This document shows positions 23,601 to 34,859 of a DNA stretch of 64,000 bases, in pieces. The number at the start of each line of letters is the position of its first letter. The stretch's first letter is position 1. The notes beneath the pieces were generated by a model that worked only from the letters and a program-made list of their open reading frames with translations, was not told the origin of the DNA and searched no databases. The stretch spans positions 12,276,001 through 12,340,000 of the forward strand of contig NC_079887.1 in NCBI RefSeq assembly GCF_029227915.1, given 5' to 3'. The DNA comes from Hydractinia symbiolongicarpus. Lineage: Eukaryota > Cnidaria > Hydrozoa > Anthoathecata > Hydractiniidae. Made by a program: the position numbers and the translations under genes.

Positions 23601-24018
23601 CAAATGGTTTAACATTGTCGTTCGTAAGAAAAAACAATAGATACTTAGATCTTGGTTAAATTTTATTTTATTTTGTTGATCTCTTGACAACTATAGCAAT
23701 TTAATACAACAATGAGACTCACGCAGTTTAGCGCCTTCTTCCAAATGTTGACCATATGGTAAGCACTGGGCGAGTTGGGGAAAGTGCTCGCGATTTCGGA
23801 GGACAATTGCCAAAAAAGTCACCTAAAGTCGCCCTTAACAATGCGGGCGTTTGCGGCTTATCTGAATCCTCTTGTCATTTTATATACTAATTAAAAAATA
23901 AAATAAATTTTTAGTTTGCTTATAGATACATACTTTATATATAATTCCCACAAAAACATATTGTTTTCCTGAATCTATACTTTAATATGCAAAAGTGACA
24001 TATATAAAAAAAAATGAC
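23600..24018. other. Upstream intergenic region
   Basis: A moderately GC-rich block at 23720-23880 stands out from the AT-rich background. It could hide a short exon (a minus-strand frame reads NCPPKSRALSPTRPVLTIW), but I do not recognise it. Confidence 0.3.
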
Positions 24019-24067
24019 AAATATAAAAACACTGAAGGCCATGGTGGCCTTCGGTGTTTTTATATTT
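24019..24067. repeat. Long near-perfect hairpin, 23-bp arms, 3-nt loop
   Basis: Left arm 24019-24041 and right arm 24045-24067 are complementary except for one position (T33/G53, a G-U pair if transcribed). The centre is GGCCATGGTGGCC-like and the flanks are A/T runs. Confidence 0.9.
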
Positions 24068-26159
24068 ATTTATCCTGAAGACTTTGAAAAATGAATAAAT
24101 GACAGAAATAAATTTGCTTCCAGGACTAAACAAGTTGTCGTCATTAAAAATTATTGAGGTCCTGGATGCCAGTTTTTAAAATACGATGAGAAATTAACCC
24201 ATGATATAGCATAGGCTTCAACTTGTAAATCTTATTCAACATTGCCTATCATACAATGGCTATGATGTAAAGATTATCCTTCCACGCAAATGCCAGAGCC
24301 AAAAGGCTTACCACTAAAAAATAAACAAATAACGTGTCACGCTGGAATTCACAAAAAAGGGTCGTCCTAACACACCAAATATTTGTAACGTCGGCCATAG
24401 CAAATATAGCTAGCTAGCATTATACCATTATTTGTACCATTTGCAACAATGGTATTGTAGCACTGTACGATTAATAATAATGTAGAAAGACAACGTAGCA
24501 ATACTTCATGGCAACGTAGTAGAAATCGTTTCAACATAATATAGCTATCTGGCCACCATTTCGCTAGTAGTAAAGAGTGTATCCAGCCACCTATTTTGTA
24601 AAACTGTTTGCTACATAATATTACCTATAGTTCACGCCAATAGTTTGATACCAATATTGATAACAATATTTAAACAACAAAAAATAAAAGGATAAAAAAA
24701 GTTTTAGGAAGAAAAAAGACAGCGCAAATCGGATGCAAAAAAATTATTGAACTTTGTTACCTATTGAAAAAATGCTGATGCTGCATTTAAAGCCCCGGGG
24801 AACGAACCTCACGGACTTGGTCCCCGTGAAATCTTAGCCGAAAAAATATATGTCAGGATTTTCCAGTTTCTGCAAGGATTGACTATATGTATGTACGTTT
24901 ACGTTTGATTATTTTCCTACTATTGTGTGCAGTACCATATTTTCGTGTTAAGATAGACTTCGTTCTGAAACAGATTTTGTGGGACCAGACAGATTTGCTC
25001 ACACAAAACCAAACTGATCCTATTGCATAAATATCCCCCAATGTTTCGTACTGTTGCTTGTTGACTATACCGACCCTATGAGAAATAAGCGTACCTCTAA
25101 TTAACAACAACAACAAAAAAGTGATTGCACAGGCAAAACCACAGTCGACTATTTAATAGTTGACAGCTTTCGATTCTATAAAATAAACTTTGCTATGAGA
25201 AATTCTTTCTAATTAGTGAAAAGGGATAAATACGACTGTTTTACTTTAAAAACTTCTAAGAACTTTATTCTTTTTCGAGCTAGCAGAAGTTTCAGGGTTA
25301 TTATTTAACTGAGCTGATGCAAATTACGAAAATGCATCGGGTAGGACGTTTCTTTTCGTTTCGCTTCGTTTATTTCTTAAAGCATACGAAAGTGTCGGGG
25401 TTGGTTTGGAATGCGTTAACCCTTGTGGTGCGGCGTGTTTTTGAAAGAAACCTTCTTTTTTTAGTCAACAAAAAAACTTCACAAAGTTTAAGCCCCAGTT
25501 GGAGGCTAAGGCCAAGACCTTAACGGTTCATGTTTGGTACCGTTTGCTGTTACAAATTTTCTTCTTTCTAAAACAAGTGGAGACCTTTTTATAGCAACCT
25601 AGTCCTTAGGAGTTATAACGGTCAAACGGTACTGCCTTGGCAGATTTCTGCAAGATATTTTCGTAACCTGTACTTTGACGGTTAATTTTCGCTTGAAAAG
25701 GGCGGCTTATCGAAATGCGGCTTTACAAAATCCCCACATTTAACCACTGCTCCGGTTGCTCTGCAAATTTTTTTGGATCCGATATTACCGGAAATGTGTT
25801 GATGTATATTGTAGTTGATGATTAAAGAAGAAATAAACCATTAACTTTAGGATTTCCCCGTGTTTTTGATTTTTTTTTGTGTGGTAAAAAAAACTTTATT
25901 GTCGTGAAAAATATCCATTTATGACTTTGGATGAAAAAAATTTCGCGTTATGCTGATTTATAACGTGTAAACTTTCGCAAAAATGACCAAAAACGCAAAA
26001 ATTTTATCGTAAATGAATTAAATGTTTTCAAAGGGACCTTATCAGCACGAGTTAAATGTCAAAAACTGTTTTAAGATTTTCTATAATAACAGCTGGATTC
26101 TGCTAGCACCGACACATAGCGTGCAAAAAAAGCGCAAGAAAAAGCGATGCGGAAATATA

Positions 26160-26222
26160 CACGACGGATAAAAATCTGAGGACCAGCGGACCTTGTAATT
26201 TTTCCACGGGGTTAACGACTGG
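26160..26222 (+). mobile_element. Degenerate Helitron 3' end
   Basis: 'ccacggggttaacgactggt' near 26200-26220 resembles the 'ccacgggccaacgactagt' end of the element at 3531-3666. Both the hairpin and the CTAG are mutated. Confidence 0.5.
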
Positions 26223-26532
26223 TATAAAAATACATACTTTTTATTAGCAAAACAACATGAAACCCCAGTCTAATATACTTATGGTGCATATTCTTGTGAA
26301 AAGACAAACCCATTAAGAGTGCGAAAAAAGAATAAATAGGATAGAATTTGAGAGCTCTTTGGACTAGAACGGGCGATTTTAACTTACATAGACTAAATGC
26401 ATTTAAGAAAAGGAATTTGGCTGTGTTTTAAGAAGGATATTAATAAGGGTACTAGAACTGAATAATTTAGATACATATCTTTTTATAAGTAAATATATTA
26501 ACTAAAAACAGCTAACAGTGTGATCATGCTGG

Positions 26533-26560
26533 AATAAATAAATAAATAAATAAATAAATA
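26533..26560 (+). repeat. (AAAT)n microsatellite
   Basis: About seven consecutive aaat units. Confidence 0.9.
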
Positions 26561-26811
26561 CACATGCGTAAAAATATCAAATAAATAAATATAAAAGAGG
26601 ATGACATCATTGCTACAAAACGTAAATAAGTACAAAAAATAACACACAAAAACGTGTATGCTTTAGCTGTACAACAAATGAGTGGTTTAAAGACTACAAA
26701 AATATCCTGGATGCTGATTTGGTGGCGTACATAGAACTATAGTTTTGATGATATTTTGCACCAAAAATTGTTTCTTTATAAAATGGATTCCACTCTATTA
26801 AAGCGCTGATG

Positions 26812-28928
26812 TTAGGCAGATATTCGAGTTTCTTTACCATTTCCTGTATCTACAGTTTGCATGACTGGCATTTTTCCATTTACACCACCCGACGTACTTT
26901 CAGGCTTTCCAGGAGCCGCCGGTATGGGTTTTAGTGTTGGAATATCGGTAATAGATGGTATGTCGGTTAAAGAGGGTATCGGTGTCGGTGCCGTCATTTC
27001 TTTCGCACGTTGTATATGTTCAATACTGTCGTCGAGTTCTTCGTCATAAAAATCGTCTTTTGTTTGGAATCCTCGTCTATCGCCAGTCACTTCGTCGCCT
27101 CTACTTAATGGTCTAATGCGTGGTATTCCTGGAATATTTTCATAATCGTCCATTTTGGGCTCACCAAAGCGCGGGTAATTCATTAATTTTAGATCTGGAA
27201 CACCGAACCGTGGGTAATGGCCGATAGCTGAATGAAACTCTGGAAATCTCGGGTAAGGTTCTAAGGGTTTAATGGGATCAAAGGATTGTTTAATATCACT
27301 TATGGGAGGAATTGCCTGCACATCTTCTTCAATTCCTCTATGATATAAATTTCCAAGCTTTTCATGTTGTTTTATTATCCGTTGAGCTCTTTTTTCGTAT
27401 TCTCGTTTTAATGTTTCCTCTGGTTGATCAGCATCAAACAGAGGGTCGTCTTCACTGAGCGATCCCATCATGCTTAAAGCACGTCGTAAACGCCCATGCT
27501 TCTCATCATGTCTTTTTAGTAGTTTAAAAGAAGAAGTTGGCGCAACTATATCATCAATAATACTTTCATCTTTTAAAACATCTAACACACCTCGGTAGGT
27601 GTCTCTCTTATGTTTTGAGTTTTTAGCTGGGTATGTACTTCTTTTTAATACATCTCCACCCTTATTTTCTCCTTGAATAACACTTCTCCACTTATCTCTT
27701 TTTCCGTGTCTATATGTTCTCTTTTTATTTAAGCGTGCTGCGTAACTACGTTTCCTATCTCCATTTACTTCTGCAACGACTGCCGATCGTTTCTTTTGAT
27801 GAACTTGAGGCAAATTCCCAAGTTTTGCTTCTAACTTTTTTTCATGTTCAGCAAAAGAATTTGCTGAATCATTCCCTTTTGTACGTGATCGAACGTGATA
27901 GTTAATACTACTGCTAGCTTCTTTCTGCAACAAAATTGATTTTTTAGCCTCGGGTCCGAGATGGTCTCGTTGAGCATGTAACAACATTAAGCCATTATTC
28001 ATTTTATAGATTTCTGACCTGGAAGAGTCATCTGCCACCCTTATTAATGTTGTAGTTCCTGTGGGTAACAGGCTAGTAACGCTTCTATTCGCCTGGGCGG
28101 TATGATTGTTTAAATCTAAGCTAGTGACTTTTAGATTGGATGTGTTGTTAGTGACTGTGTGGTTACTAAAATCCAGGCTAGTGACCAGCAAATCGGAGGT
28201 TAAAGCATCTGAAATGAAATAGGGAATTTTATTTCAAATCATAAATTTTACTTTAGCTGCAGGAGATATGCGGAGGAAGCTTAGATTTATTTAAATCAAT
28301 AACAAATATATGCAATCCTAAGCGATTCTTAACAATCGCTATCGAAGAGAATAATGCCATCTAGTACAAACCCAGTCGTCTTATATTACTACGTAAAAAA
28401 AGGAGGAACCAACCACTGCACAGTATACAAGTCATAAATGATCCCCCGGATATTCACACAGGCTAGATATGTTCAAGTAAGAAGCTGCGTCCTAAGTTTT
28501 CTTAAGTTTCATCACAAAGGATTCAAGCGATTCTAAATTTATGGATGTATTTCTAGAAAGACAAGTTGATTATATAAGAAACCAAGCTAACCGTCAACTA
28601 GTAAAATGTCTTTATAGAGATACTAACGTCATTTTAATAAAAAAAAGTTTCTTTAAAAATTTTGTAGGTTTGACGGGTCTATAAAAGGATGTATGCATAT
28701 TTTCCGCGGTATTATGTATTAGGTTACGGTTATTATGCATAATATACGGCTAATGTGCATAATTTCCAAATTTATCACAGCCCTTGTAACATATATATGT
28801 GTATTAGCTACAAATCAAAACGGGAAATAATTATCTACAAAATATAAAACTCTTCCCTTCAATTATTACATACCTTCCTGAAACAGTACAAGAAGAAAAA
28901 TACTTCGAAACACAGTCTTCAACATCAT
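26812..28928 (-). CDS. Secreted, cysteine-free, dibasic-rich precursor-like protein
   Basis: Two coding exons: 28928-28874 (18 codons plus one base) and 28208-26812, joined GT-AG in phase 1, giving about 483 aa. Exon 1 is a signal peptide (MMLKTVFRSIFLLVLF). The mature N-terminus has three VTSL repeats with NHT, NNT and NRS glycosylation sequons. The middle (residues about 155-295) is packed with basic cleavage-like sites (KKR, RKR, KR, RLRR). One tetrapeptide, TYRH, lies between KKR and GKR (residues 180-189), the arrangement of an amidated peptide. Residues 336-374 hold three consecutive 13-residue repeats with YPRF at the same place. The tail is proline/threonine-rich (TDIP repeats). No cysteine is visible. 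I do not recognise the family. It could be a neuropeptide-like precursor or an extracellular-matrix or capsule protein. Confidence 0.8.
27142..27258 (-). repeat. Three 13-residue coding repeats with YPRF
   Basis: The units read PYPRFPEFHSAIG, HYPRFGVPDLKLM and NYPRFGEPKMDDY, exactly 13 codons each. The spacing keeps YPRF at identical positions. Confidence 0.9.
28209..28873 (-). other. Intron of the secreted-protein gene
   Basis: GTATGT donor after 28874 and 'tttcatttcag' acceptor before 28208. No gene or repeat was recognised inside. Confidence 0.8.
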
Positions 28929-28952
28929 TGGAAAGTTATATCTTTCTGGTTG

Positions 28953-30185
28953 CTAAGAAGTAAGCTAAGGTACCATTTCACCACAGAAGTTTTAACATAA
29001 TATTCCTCCTCCTATCAAAGAAAAGGGAACTTTTATCTCATTTAAGCGTCTTCCCTTCGTTGACTTTCCTTAGTATAGCATGCACACTAACATTAAGCCG
29101 CAAATCTTTCTGTTTCTTGTTCAGTTTCTTTGTTTGTTGCGGGTTAGTGCTCAACTGATCATGGTCTACTGATCGCACATTCATCTTCAATTATATTTCA
29201 GAAGAAGAAAGCAGAAGAAGATAGGTTAATTAAACAGCACGTTGTTGCATTCAAATTACGCAAATAAAACGTGTGGAAGCGTTTCATTTAATTAGTCCGA
29301 GAAAAAAAATGGTTTCCTTTCAAGCACCACAGTTTAGAAGCAGAAAAACTAGTGATTTATTGATTTATCACCACGGAACTGTAAATCACTTCCGCTTAGC
29401 ATCGATAAGCCCAACAACAACCAATGCGGTAATTTTTTTTAAAAAAAAAGGTCTGTGGGAAGACAAATCATTCAAAGGTGCAATATGTAGTGTATACCCT
29501 TAAGGATCTGAAAATGATACAAAATAGACTGTTAGATTATCAAAAAATGATTTACTTTATGTGATCTAAATCTCAATGTTAGTTTTGGTAATTGAAGAAA
29601 ATAAATATCAGTACCTTTTCTTACCGCCGCCTAGAAATTAATAATAGATCATACTTTTGATCAGGTGATCTACTGATTTCTATTTCATCCCTGTTTTGAA
29701 CAGAGCTGCTAAATTTGAACTAACTAAAAATATGCTTTAACTCAAAAGGTTTCAATGTTGGTCTGAATCTTGCTGGAAAATTGCAAGAAATTTATCATTG
29801 TTACGATGTTGAACCCTTATTTTTTCTCCTTCTTCAGATACTAACAGCGGTCTTAAGAAATTGTGCATGCAAAAATGTAACTATTGGCGCAACCCAATTC
29901 TGTTGTGCTGCTCATTCCGTATTTTTAATTTACACGCAATTTCATTTGTTGGAAAATCTTGTTTCAACAGCGCCTTTATACATACTTGTTCTACTCAACC
30001 TCATACCAAGAACTTGTTACGTTCCTTCTATATTTGGACGGTTCTGTTTTAATATAAAAAGCCTAACAAGTCCTAGGGACGGGGTTGTGTTCCAGTACCT
30101 CAATACACACACATTATAACGAAGTAACAAAACCCATGAACACGCTTATGAACCCTAGCTAATGAAGTAACATTTGTTAGGTAAA
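28953..30185. other. Intergenic region between divergent genes, no gene recognised
   Basis: Open frames at 29273-29503 and 29781-30119 show no recognised motif, no splice support and ordinary base composition. I do not call them. Confidence 0.4.
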
Positions 30186-30593
30186 GTCTGGTCACATGAC
30201 ATATCCGATTTCCCGATTTTTTCGGATTTTAACCAAAAAACAGGATAACCGGAAATACGTAAAAAAATGAAAGATGTGTTGTCCTTTATTTTGCTATCTT
30301 AACCCTATTCGGCCCGGGGTTTTTCGAACATATTATGACCGGGAGGGGGGAGGGGGGTGCGGAATCTGCCCCCCTCAATAACTTTTCATAGGCTTGATCA
30401 AATTGAATCAAACTTGGCACGCTTATAGTACGTCACAAAAGGAACAAAATGACTAAATAAATGCTATATTACATATTTTCCGGTTTTTACATAGATCGTA
30501 TGAAAAATTGCCAAATATTGCCAAAAAACCGGTTTTTTCCGATTTTCGGATAAAATCCGAAAAAATCGGGAAATCGGATTAACCACGTGACAT
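30186..30593. repeat. Inverted repeat pair, about 40-bp arms
   Basis: Left arm about 30189-30235 ('gtcacatgacatatccgatt', 'tcccgattttttcggatttt') matches the inverse of about 30550-30592 ('aaaatccgaaaaaatcggga', 'aatcgg..accacgtgac'). It resembles the ends of a roughly 400-bp MITE. Confidence 0.75.
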
Positions 30594-30899
30594 AAACATG
30601 CAAAATGATTCTTCTTGATGAACCAAAGTTGTGTTGTAAGTTTCAAGTTCTAAACATAATCCTAACAAGAGTTATTATATTTTTTCTATTATAAGAGTTT
30701 CATAGAGATTTTTAGGGGTAGTTTTGAATAATAGCCAATATCAAAGCCTCTGAAAGGTATGGGACCTAAACATTTTGCATGCAGGTGTCTAATAGATAAA
30801 TATTGAAACTCAGTAAGTATTGTAGCAATGCAACATAGCATTAAAGAGTTATTATTATTAAAAAAAATTGTCAGGGGGGCGGAATCCGAATAGTGTTAA
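30299..30899. mobile_element. TTAA-bounded TIR element, 601 bp
   Basis: TTAACCCTATTCGG at 30299-30312 is the inverse of CCGAATAGTGTTAA at 30886-30899 with one mismatch. TTAA at both edges suggests a TTAA-targeting transposon (piggyBac- or Kolobok-like). G-rich segments sit inside both ends. There is no coding capacity, so it is non-autonomous. Confidence 0.65.
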
Positions 30900-31525
30900 A
30901 GCGGACTTTTTAAATTTCGTTGTAGAACTAAGGTAATTGAATTTTACGCAAATAGTGGTATCAAGTTTTAAACTTGCGAAGATGTCACAAAAACCTTATC
31001 GTTGTCATTTTTCTTTCTTTAAGTGTACCAAGTCCGATTCCATTTAGAATATCCAACCAAAAGTTATATGTTCAAAATACCCCGGACTGAGAATGCTAGT
31101 TTTCAGTTTTAGGAAGTGCGCCCTCACCCTCCTAATCATATCGAATATGCAAACCCCCCTGGGAACTAGAGTAGCCTTTCATACGTACTGCAGCAGCAAA
31201 TTTCTTTCTTCACACGAATTAGCGACTGGGGCGCTTCTTAATTTTTTTGATATTTTTGGTCAAATGATGGGCGCTTATAATTGTCTTAAGACATTTAGAG
31301 ATTTTCTTTTGTACTAGGTATATAAAGAATTTCGGAGCAGTTTCGAACAACAAGAATTTTTGACGAACACTTACACTTTTGTAGAAATAAAGGAGGAAAC
31401 TTTGAGATGTAAATTTGAACATAGGAGAAATTAAAGCAGCCGTAAAAAAATTTTAATTTCAAAAATATGAACTAGATTTATGTAGCCTTTTGAACTACTA
31501 CACGCGTTTCTAAAAAGAGTGTATG
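30900..31525. other. Intergenic, no gene recognised
   Basis: Short frames only, without motifs. Confidence 0.4.
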
Positions 31526-31529
31526 TAAT

Positions 31530-31925
31530 GTTTTAACGCCCCCTCAAGGTGTGTTTTGAAATGTTTCTATATGCGCTCCTACAAGATGTGCGTGTGTAAT
31601 GTTTTAATGCCCCTTCAAGACGTGTGTTTGTAATGTTACTATACGCCCTTCAAGGGGTGTGTTGGAATGTTTCTATATGCTCTCCTACAAGATGTGCGTT
31701 TGTAATGTTTTTAACACCCCTTCACGGGGTGTGTTGGAATGTTTCTACTTGCGCTCCTACAAGCGGTGCGTTTGTAATGTTTTTAACACCCCTTCACGGG
31801 GTGTGTTGGAATGTTTCTACTTGCGCTCCTACAAGATGTGCGTTTGTAATGCTTTTAACGCCCCTTTATGGAGTGTGTTTGTAATGTTACTACACGCCCT
31901 TTTAGGGGGTTTGTTAGAATGTTTC
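31530..31925 (+). repeat. Minisatellite with 72-bp period
   Basis: 'gtgcgtttgtaatg' recurs at 72-bp spacing (unit starts 31691, 31763, 31835), with shorter variant units either side. Each unit contains 'accccttcacggggtg', a small palindrome, and 'tgttggaatgtttct'. The period is a multiple of three, which is why long frames run through it. Confidence 0.9.
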
Positions 31926-31929
31926 TGAA

Positions 31930-33264
31930 GAATATCAATAACATGTCTATTCAGCATAATAACAAAAATCACTTTGATGGCAATCACTAGGGTACGCATA
32001 TTTATACAGTACTAGCCTGGAATAACAGACAACAAGAGTATCGGCTATTCCGCATAGGGTTGTCTAATGGAATTTGGGCGCTAATTTACCTAAGTGATTA
32101 TTTAAAAGGGCACTTACATGGGGTTGGGTGGCAAGTTGAATTTGAAATTTGAAGTTTACAAAGAATGAATGAAAAAGTGATTTCTAAGTAGAAACAAAAT
32201 GTTTATTCCTGATGTTTTAACTTTCGAGAGGTAAAACGTCTATCTCTGCGTCTCTCAGCAAGAGATTCATTTTGGAAAACAATGAATTGTGTGTTTGTAA
32301 ACAATTTGATGGCAGTTGAGCATTACTTTCATTGGCTACAAAATTCTATAAGCAATTTCATTGGTCCCCTTGAATGATATTACATGCGGTTTGCAGCATA
32401 AGTTAAATTCATGGTTCGCTGCACAAATGTTAACAGCTCGTTCTTGTCGTTTTAAGAAATTTTAAATTCGTTAGATAGAAGTTAAAGTTTTTTGACATGA
32501 AAACAGTTCAACATCAGGTAATATTTTTGTTTTTCTGTTTAACTAAAGTAGTAGACGACGACCCCATGTAAGATGGAGCTGAACTCCTTTTGCCACGTGG
32601 TAGGCGAGATTCCGCTGGTAAACACTTATGTCTATTCCATCAACAATAAACAAAAGTAAATGGGCAATTGTTTTGGGCATGCTGCATTGGAAAAAACAAA
32701 AATGGCAGAAGAACTGCGGAGATTTGTTTTATATGTTTACATACAGATAATAAAAAACGCAAAGGCATTAAGATTTCCGCGTAACTTCAGGCCAAATTTT
32801 TTTTCTTATGGTTTTTTCATCATCTCCTAACATCTATACCACAGAAATCATGGGTTGTACATACGTAGCAAAGTGTCTAAAATAATCAAAAAAGTCAGGA
32901 AAGTCTCAACGCGTTATGTACCCATTGTTTTTGATATTTGAATAACAGTTAGAACTAGGAATGAAAAATGAAAAAAATGCATATCAAGTTATTCTCCTTC
33001 ATTCAATTTTAAAGTTACTTTAGGATACAGATAAAAATATTTATAACTATATATTGATTTGTGACTAGCCGTAGATTTTAAATCATTACTTTTCCGTTCA
33101 AAACTTCTAATGGCAAGTTATTTAAAAATTAGAGAATTTTGGAGAGAAATCTACACTGGTCCAAAAAGGATCTTGTATTTTACATTGTTTACGTTTGCCT
33201 GCATCGAATAGGTTGTAGATTTTTAGATTTTAGACATGTTTAACATTCAGGAATCTTCTCTTCA
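31930..33264. other. Upstream region of the plus-strand secreted-protein gene
   Basis: No coding exon recognised. The 3' edge, 'ttctcttcag' at 33256-33265, is an acceptor five bases before the start codon, so the 5' UTR is either spliced from an exon in this stretch or trans-spliced. Confidence 0.5.
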
Positions 33265-33270
33265 GGTTGT

Positions 33271-34795
33271 ATGATGATCACTTTAGCGTATGTTGTCATT
33301 GCATTCTCATCATTACATTTACCAATCAAAGGTAAGATTTTTCATCTGGAACCTGTTTAGAAAACCTCTTTACAGCATTCTCGTTGCTTTTCTGTGATAC
33401 TAAAAGCATTTGTTGGGTTGAAACTTCCTTCTTGATCAATGCTATGTCTCAAAATAAAATATGGTAAAATCATCTGCATGACTATCAGTCTACTTCGCAT
33501 TGGAAGTACAGTTGTCAAAAGATGCCTGATTTAGTCTTAAGTAAGGTAACACAATGGTAATAATGTTTGCAATTAATCGTTGCATGTTACATTACGTTAA
33601 ACATAAATTTAAATTTATATTTTTGTTTCTTTCTCTAGCATCCAGTAAAAAGTTCAAATTAAGCGACTTACCAGTGTTAAAAAAATGGGAAATACCGTCA
33701 AACCACTTTGCAAAACATATTGGCCGAAAATATAAAGATTTAGACCAGGAAAAAAAGAGAAGCACGTACTGGGAATTGAAGCCCGATTTTACAGCAAATG
33801 AGCTTGCCTGGGACGAGGACCCAGAAAAAGTAAAGTTAGATTTTAACTATAAGTCTTTCTTTGAAGACGATGATGATGCTGAAATATCTGGAAAAAAAGG
33901 AGATATTCCATTACAAGAAGAAACTACCTACCCTAATTTTGCAATTGGAAAAAAGAGCGCCTTCTTCAAGCATGTTGACACTGCTTCAACCGGAGAAAAA
34001 CCTTTAAAGAAAGCGAAGGAGGTTTCAAAACGTAAGCATGTAGAACATTCTCAAAACAAAAAGAAACATGCAAAAAAGAGTAGATCTCGACGCTCATTGA
34101 TTGAGGAACATGACGGCGAAGAAGAAGAGTCAGTTAGTTATCTTTCGCCTAGCTTCTTTCTTGAAAATCCTGCCGATAAGGATGAAGTGGATGAAGAAAT
34201 TAGAAATAAAAGAGCTGCAATATGGAGTGTTGTCAGAAAAATGCAATCATCTCAATATCTGCAGAAAAACAAAAAAACATCCGGATCAGAACCATTAAAA
34301 AAGCGACAATTGACGAAGCATGCAGTGCAATATCCAACACCATTCATCTCTGCAAAACAGAATGTAAATATAATTAAAAAGTCTAATATCGTACCCAAAC
34401 CAAACAAAGAGTTGACATCAAATCGTAGGCAAAAAATAGCCATTATCAATGACATCGAAAACGCTAAGAAAACTGTCAGGAGTGTGCTAGAAAGTAAGAG
34501 AAAGTTGAAGGCTGGAGAGCTTGGAGATGAGCAAGGTATCGAAAGTAAAGACATACGAGCAAATGTCCAACCTGTGAAGGCTAGCAAGGATGTCAAAGCC
34601 GTCTCTAGACAAAACATTATCAGACCAAAAACTTCACTGAATGTGGACCCTGCAAACGTTGCTAGGGCTGTTAGCATGGCAATGGAACAGTTAAAACGGG
34701 ATAAGATGTGGGGAAAAGTATTTGTACATGTTCGTCCCAGTGGACAATTGAAAGTTATGGTACAAGAAACAAGAAGGATGGAAGACGAAAAGTAA
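33271..34795 (+). CDS. Secreted, cysteine-free, lysine-rich protein
   Basis: Two coding exons: 33271-33331 (20 codons plus one base) and 33639-34795, joined GT-AG in phase 1 to give about 405 aa. A frame extending upstream from 33554 is intronic and should not be used. Exon 1 is a clear signal peptide (MMITLAYVVIAFSSLHLPIK). The mature protein is charged, with acidic patches (EDDDDAE), long Lys/Arg clusters and dibasic sites (KKR, SRSRR, KKRQ). No cysteine is visible. The last about 50 residues (VARAVSMAMEQLKRDKMWGK, then VFVHVRPSGQLKVMVQ) look like the most structured part. I do not recognise the family. The architecture matches the divergent minus-strand gene at 26812-28928: MM start, signal exon, phase-1 intron, one long exon. 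Confidence 0.8.
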
Positions 34796-34847
34796 AACAA
34801 AGTCTTTTTCCTTAGGGTAGTTTTCACTGCTACAATTTATTGTGCAC

Positions 34848-34853
34848 AATAAA
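34848..34853 (+). promoter_or_regulatory. Polyadenylation signal AATAAA
   Basis: AATAAA lies 53 bp after the stop codon of the plus-strand secreted-protein gene. Confidence 0.65.
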
Positions 34854-34859
34854 TAGTGG

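Larger units (their letters stand above)
24068..26811. other. Intergenic region without recognised genes
   Basis: No coding signal above background. A short frame at 25317-25523 has no recognisable features. A GC-richer segment at 24790-24840 ('ccccggggaacgaacctcacgg') may be part of a repeat. Confidence 0.4.

Noticed and set aside
29273-30119. Genes in open frames at 29273-29503 and 29781-30119
   Set aside because: There is no recognised motif, signal or splice partner, and the lengths are within chance for this composition.
33554-33638. N-terminal extension of the plus-strand secreted protein from an ATG at 33554
   Set aside because: The acceptor 'tttctctag' at 33638 and the in-phase signal-peptide exon at 33271-33331 show that this stretch is intron.
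34252-34827. 191-codon minus-strand open frame
   Set aside because: It is antisense shadow of the plus-strand secreted-protein exon.
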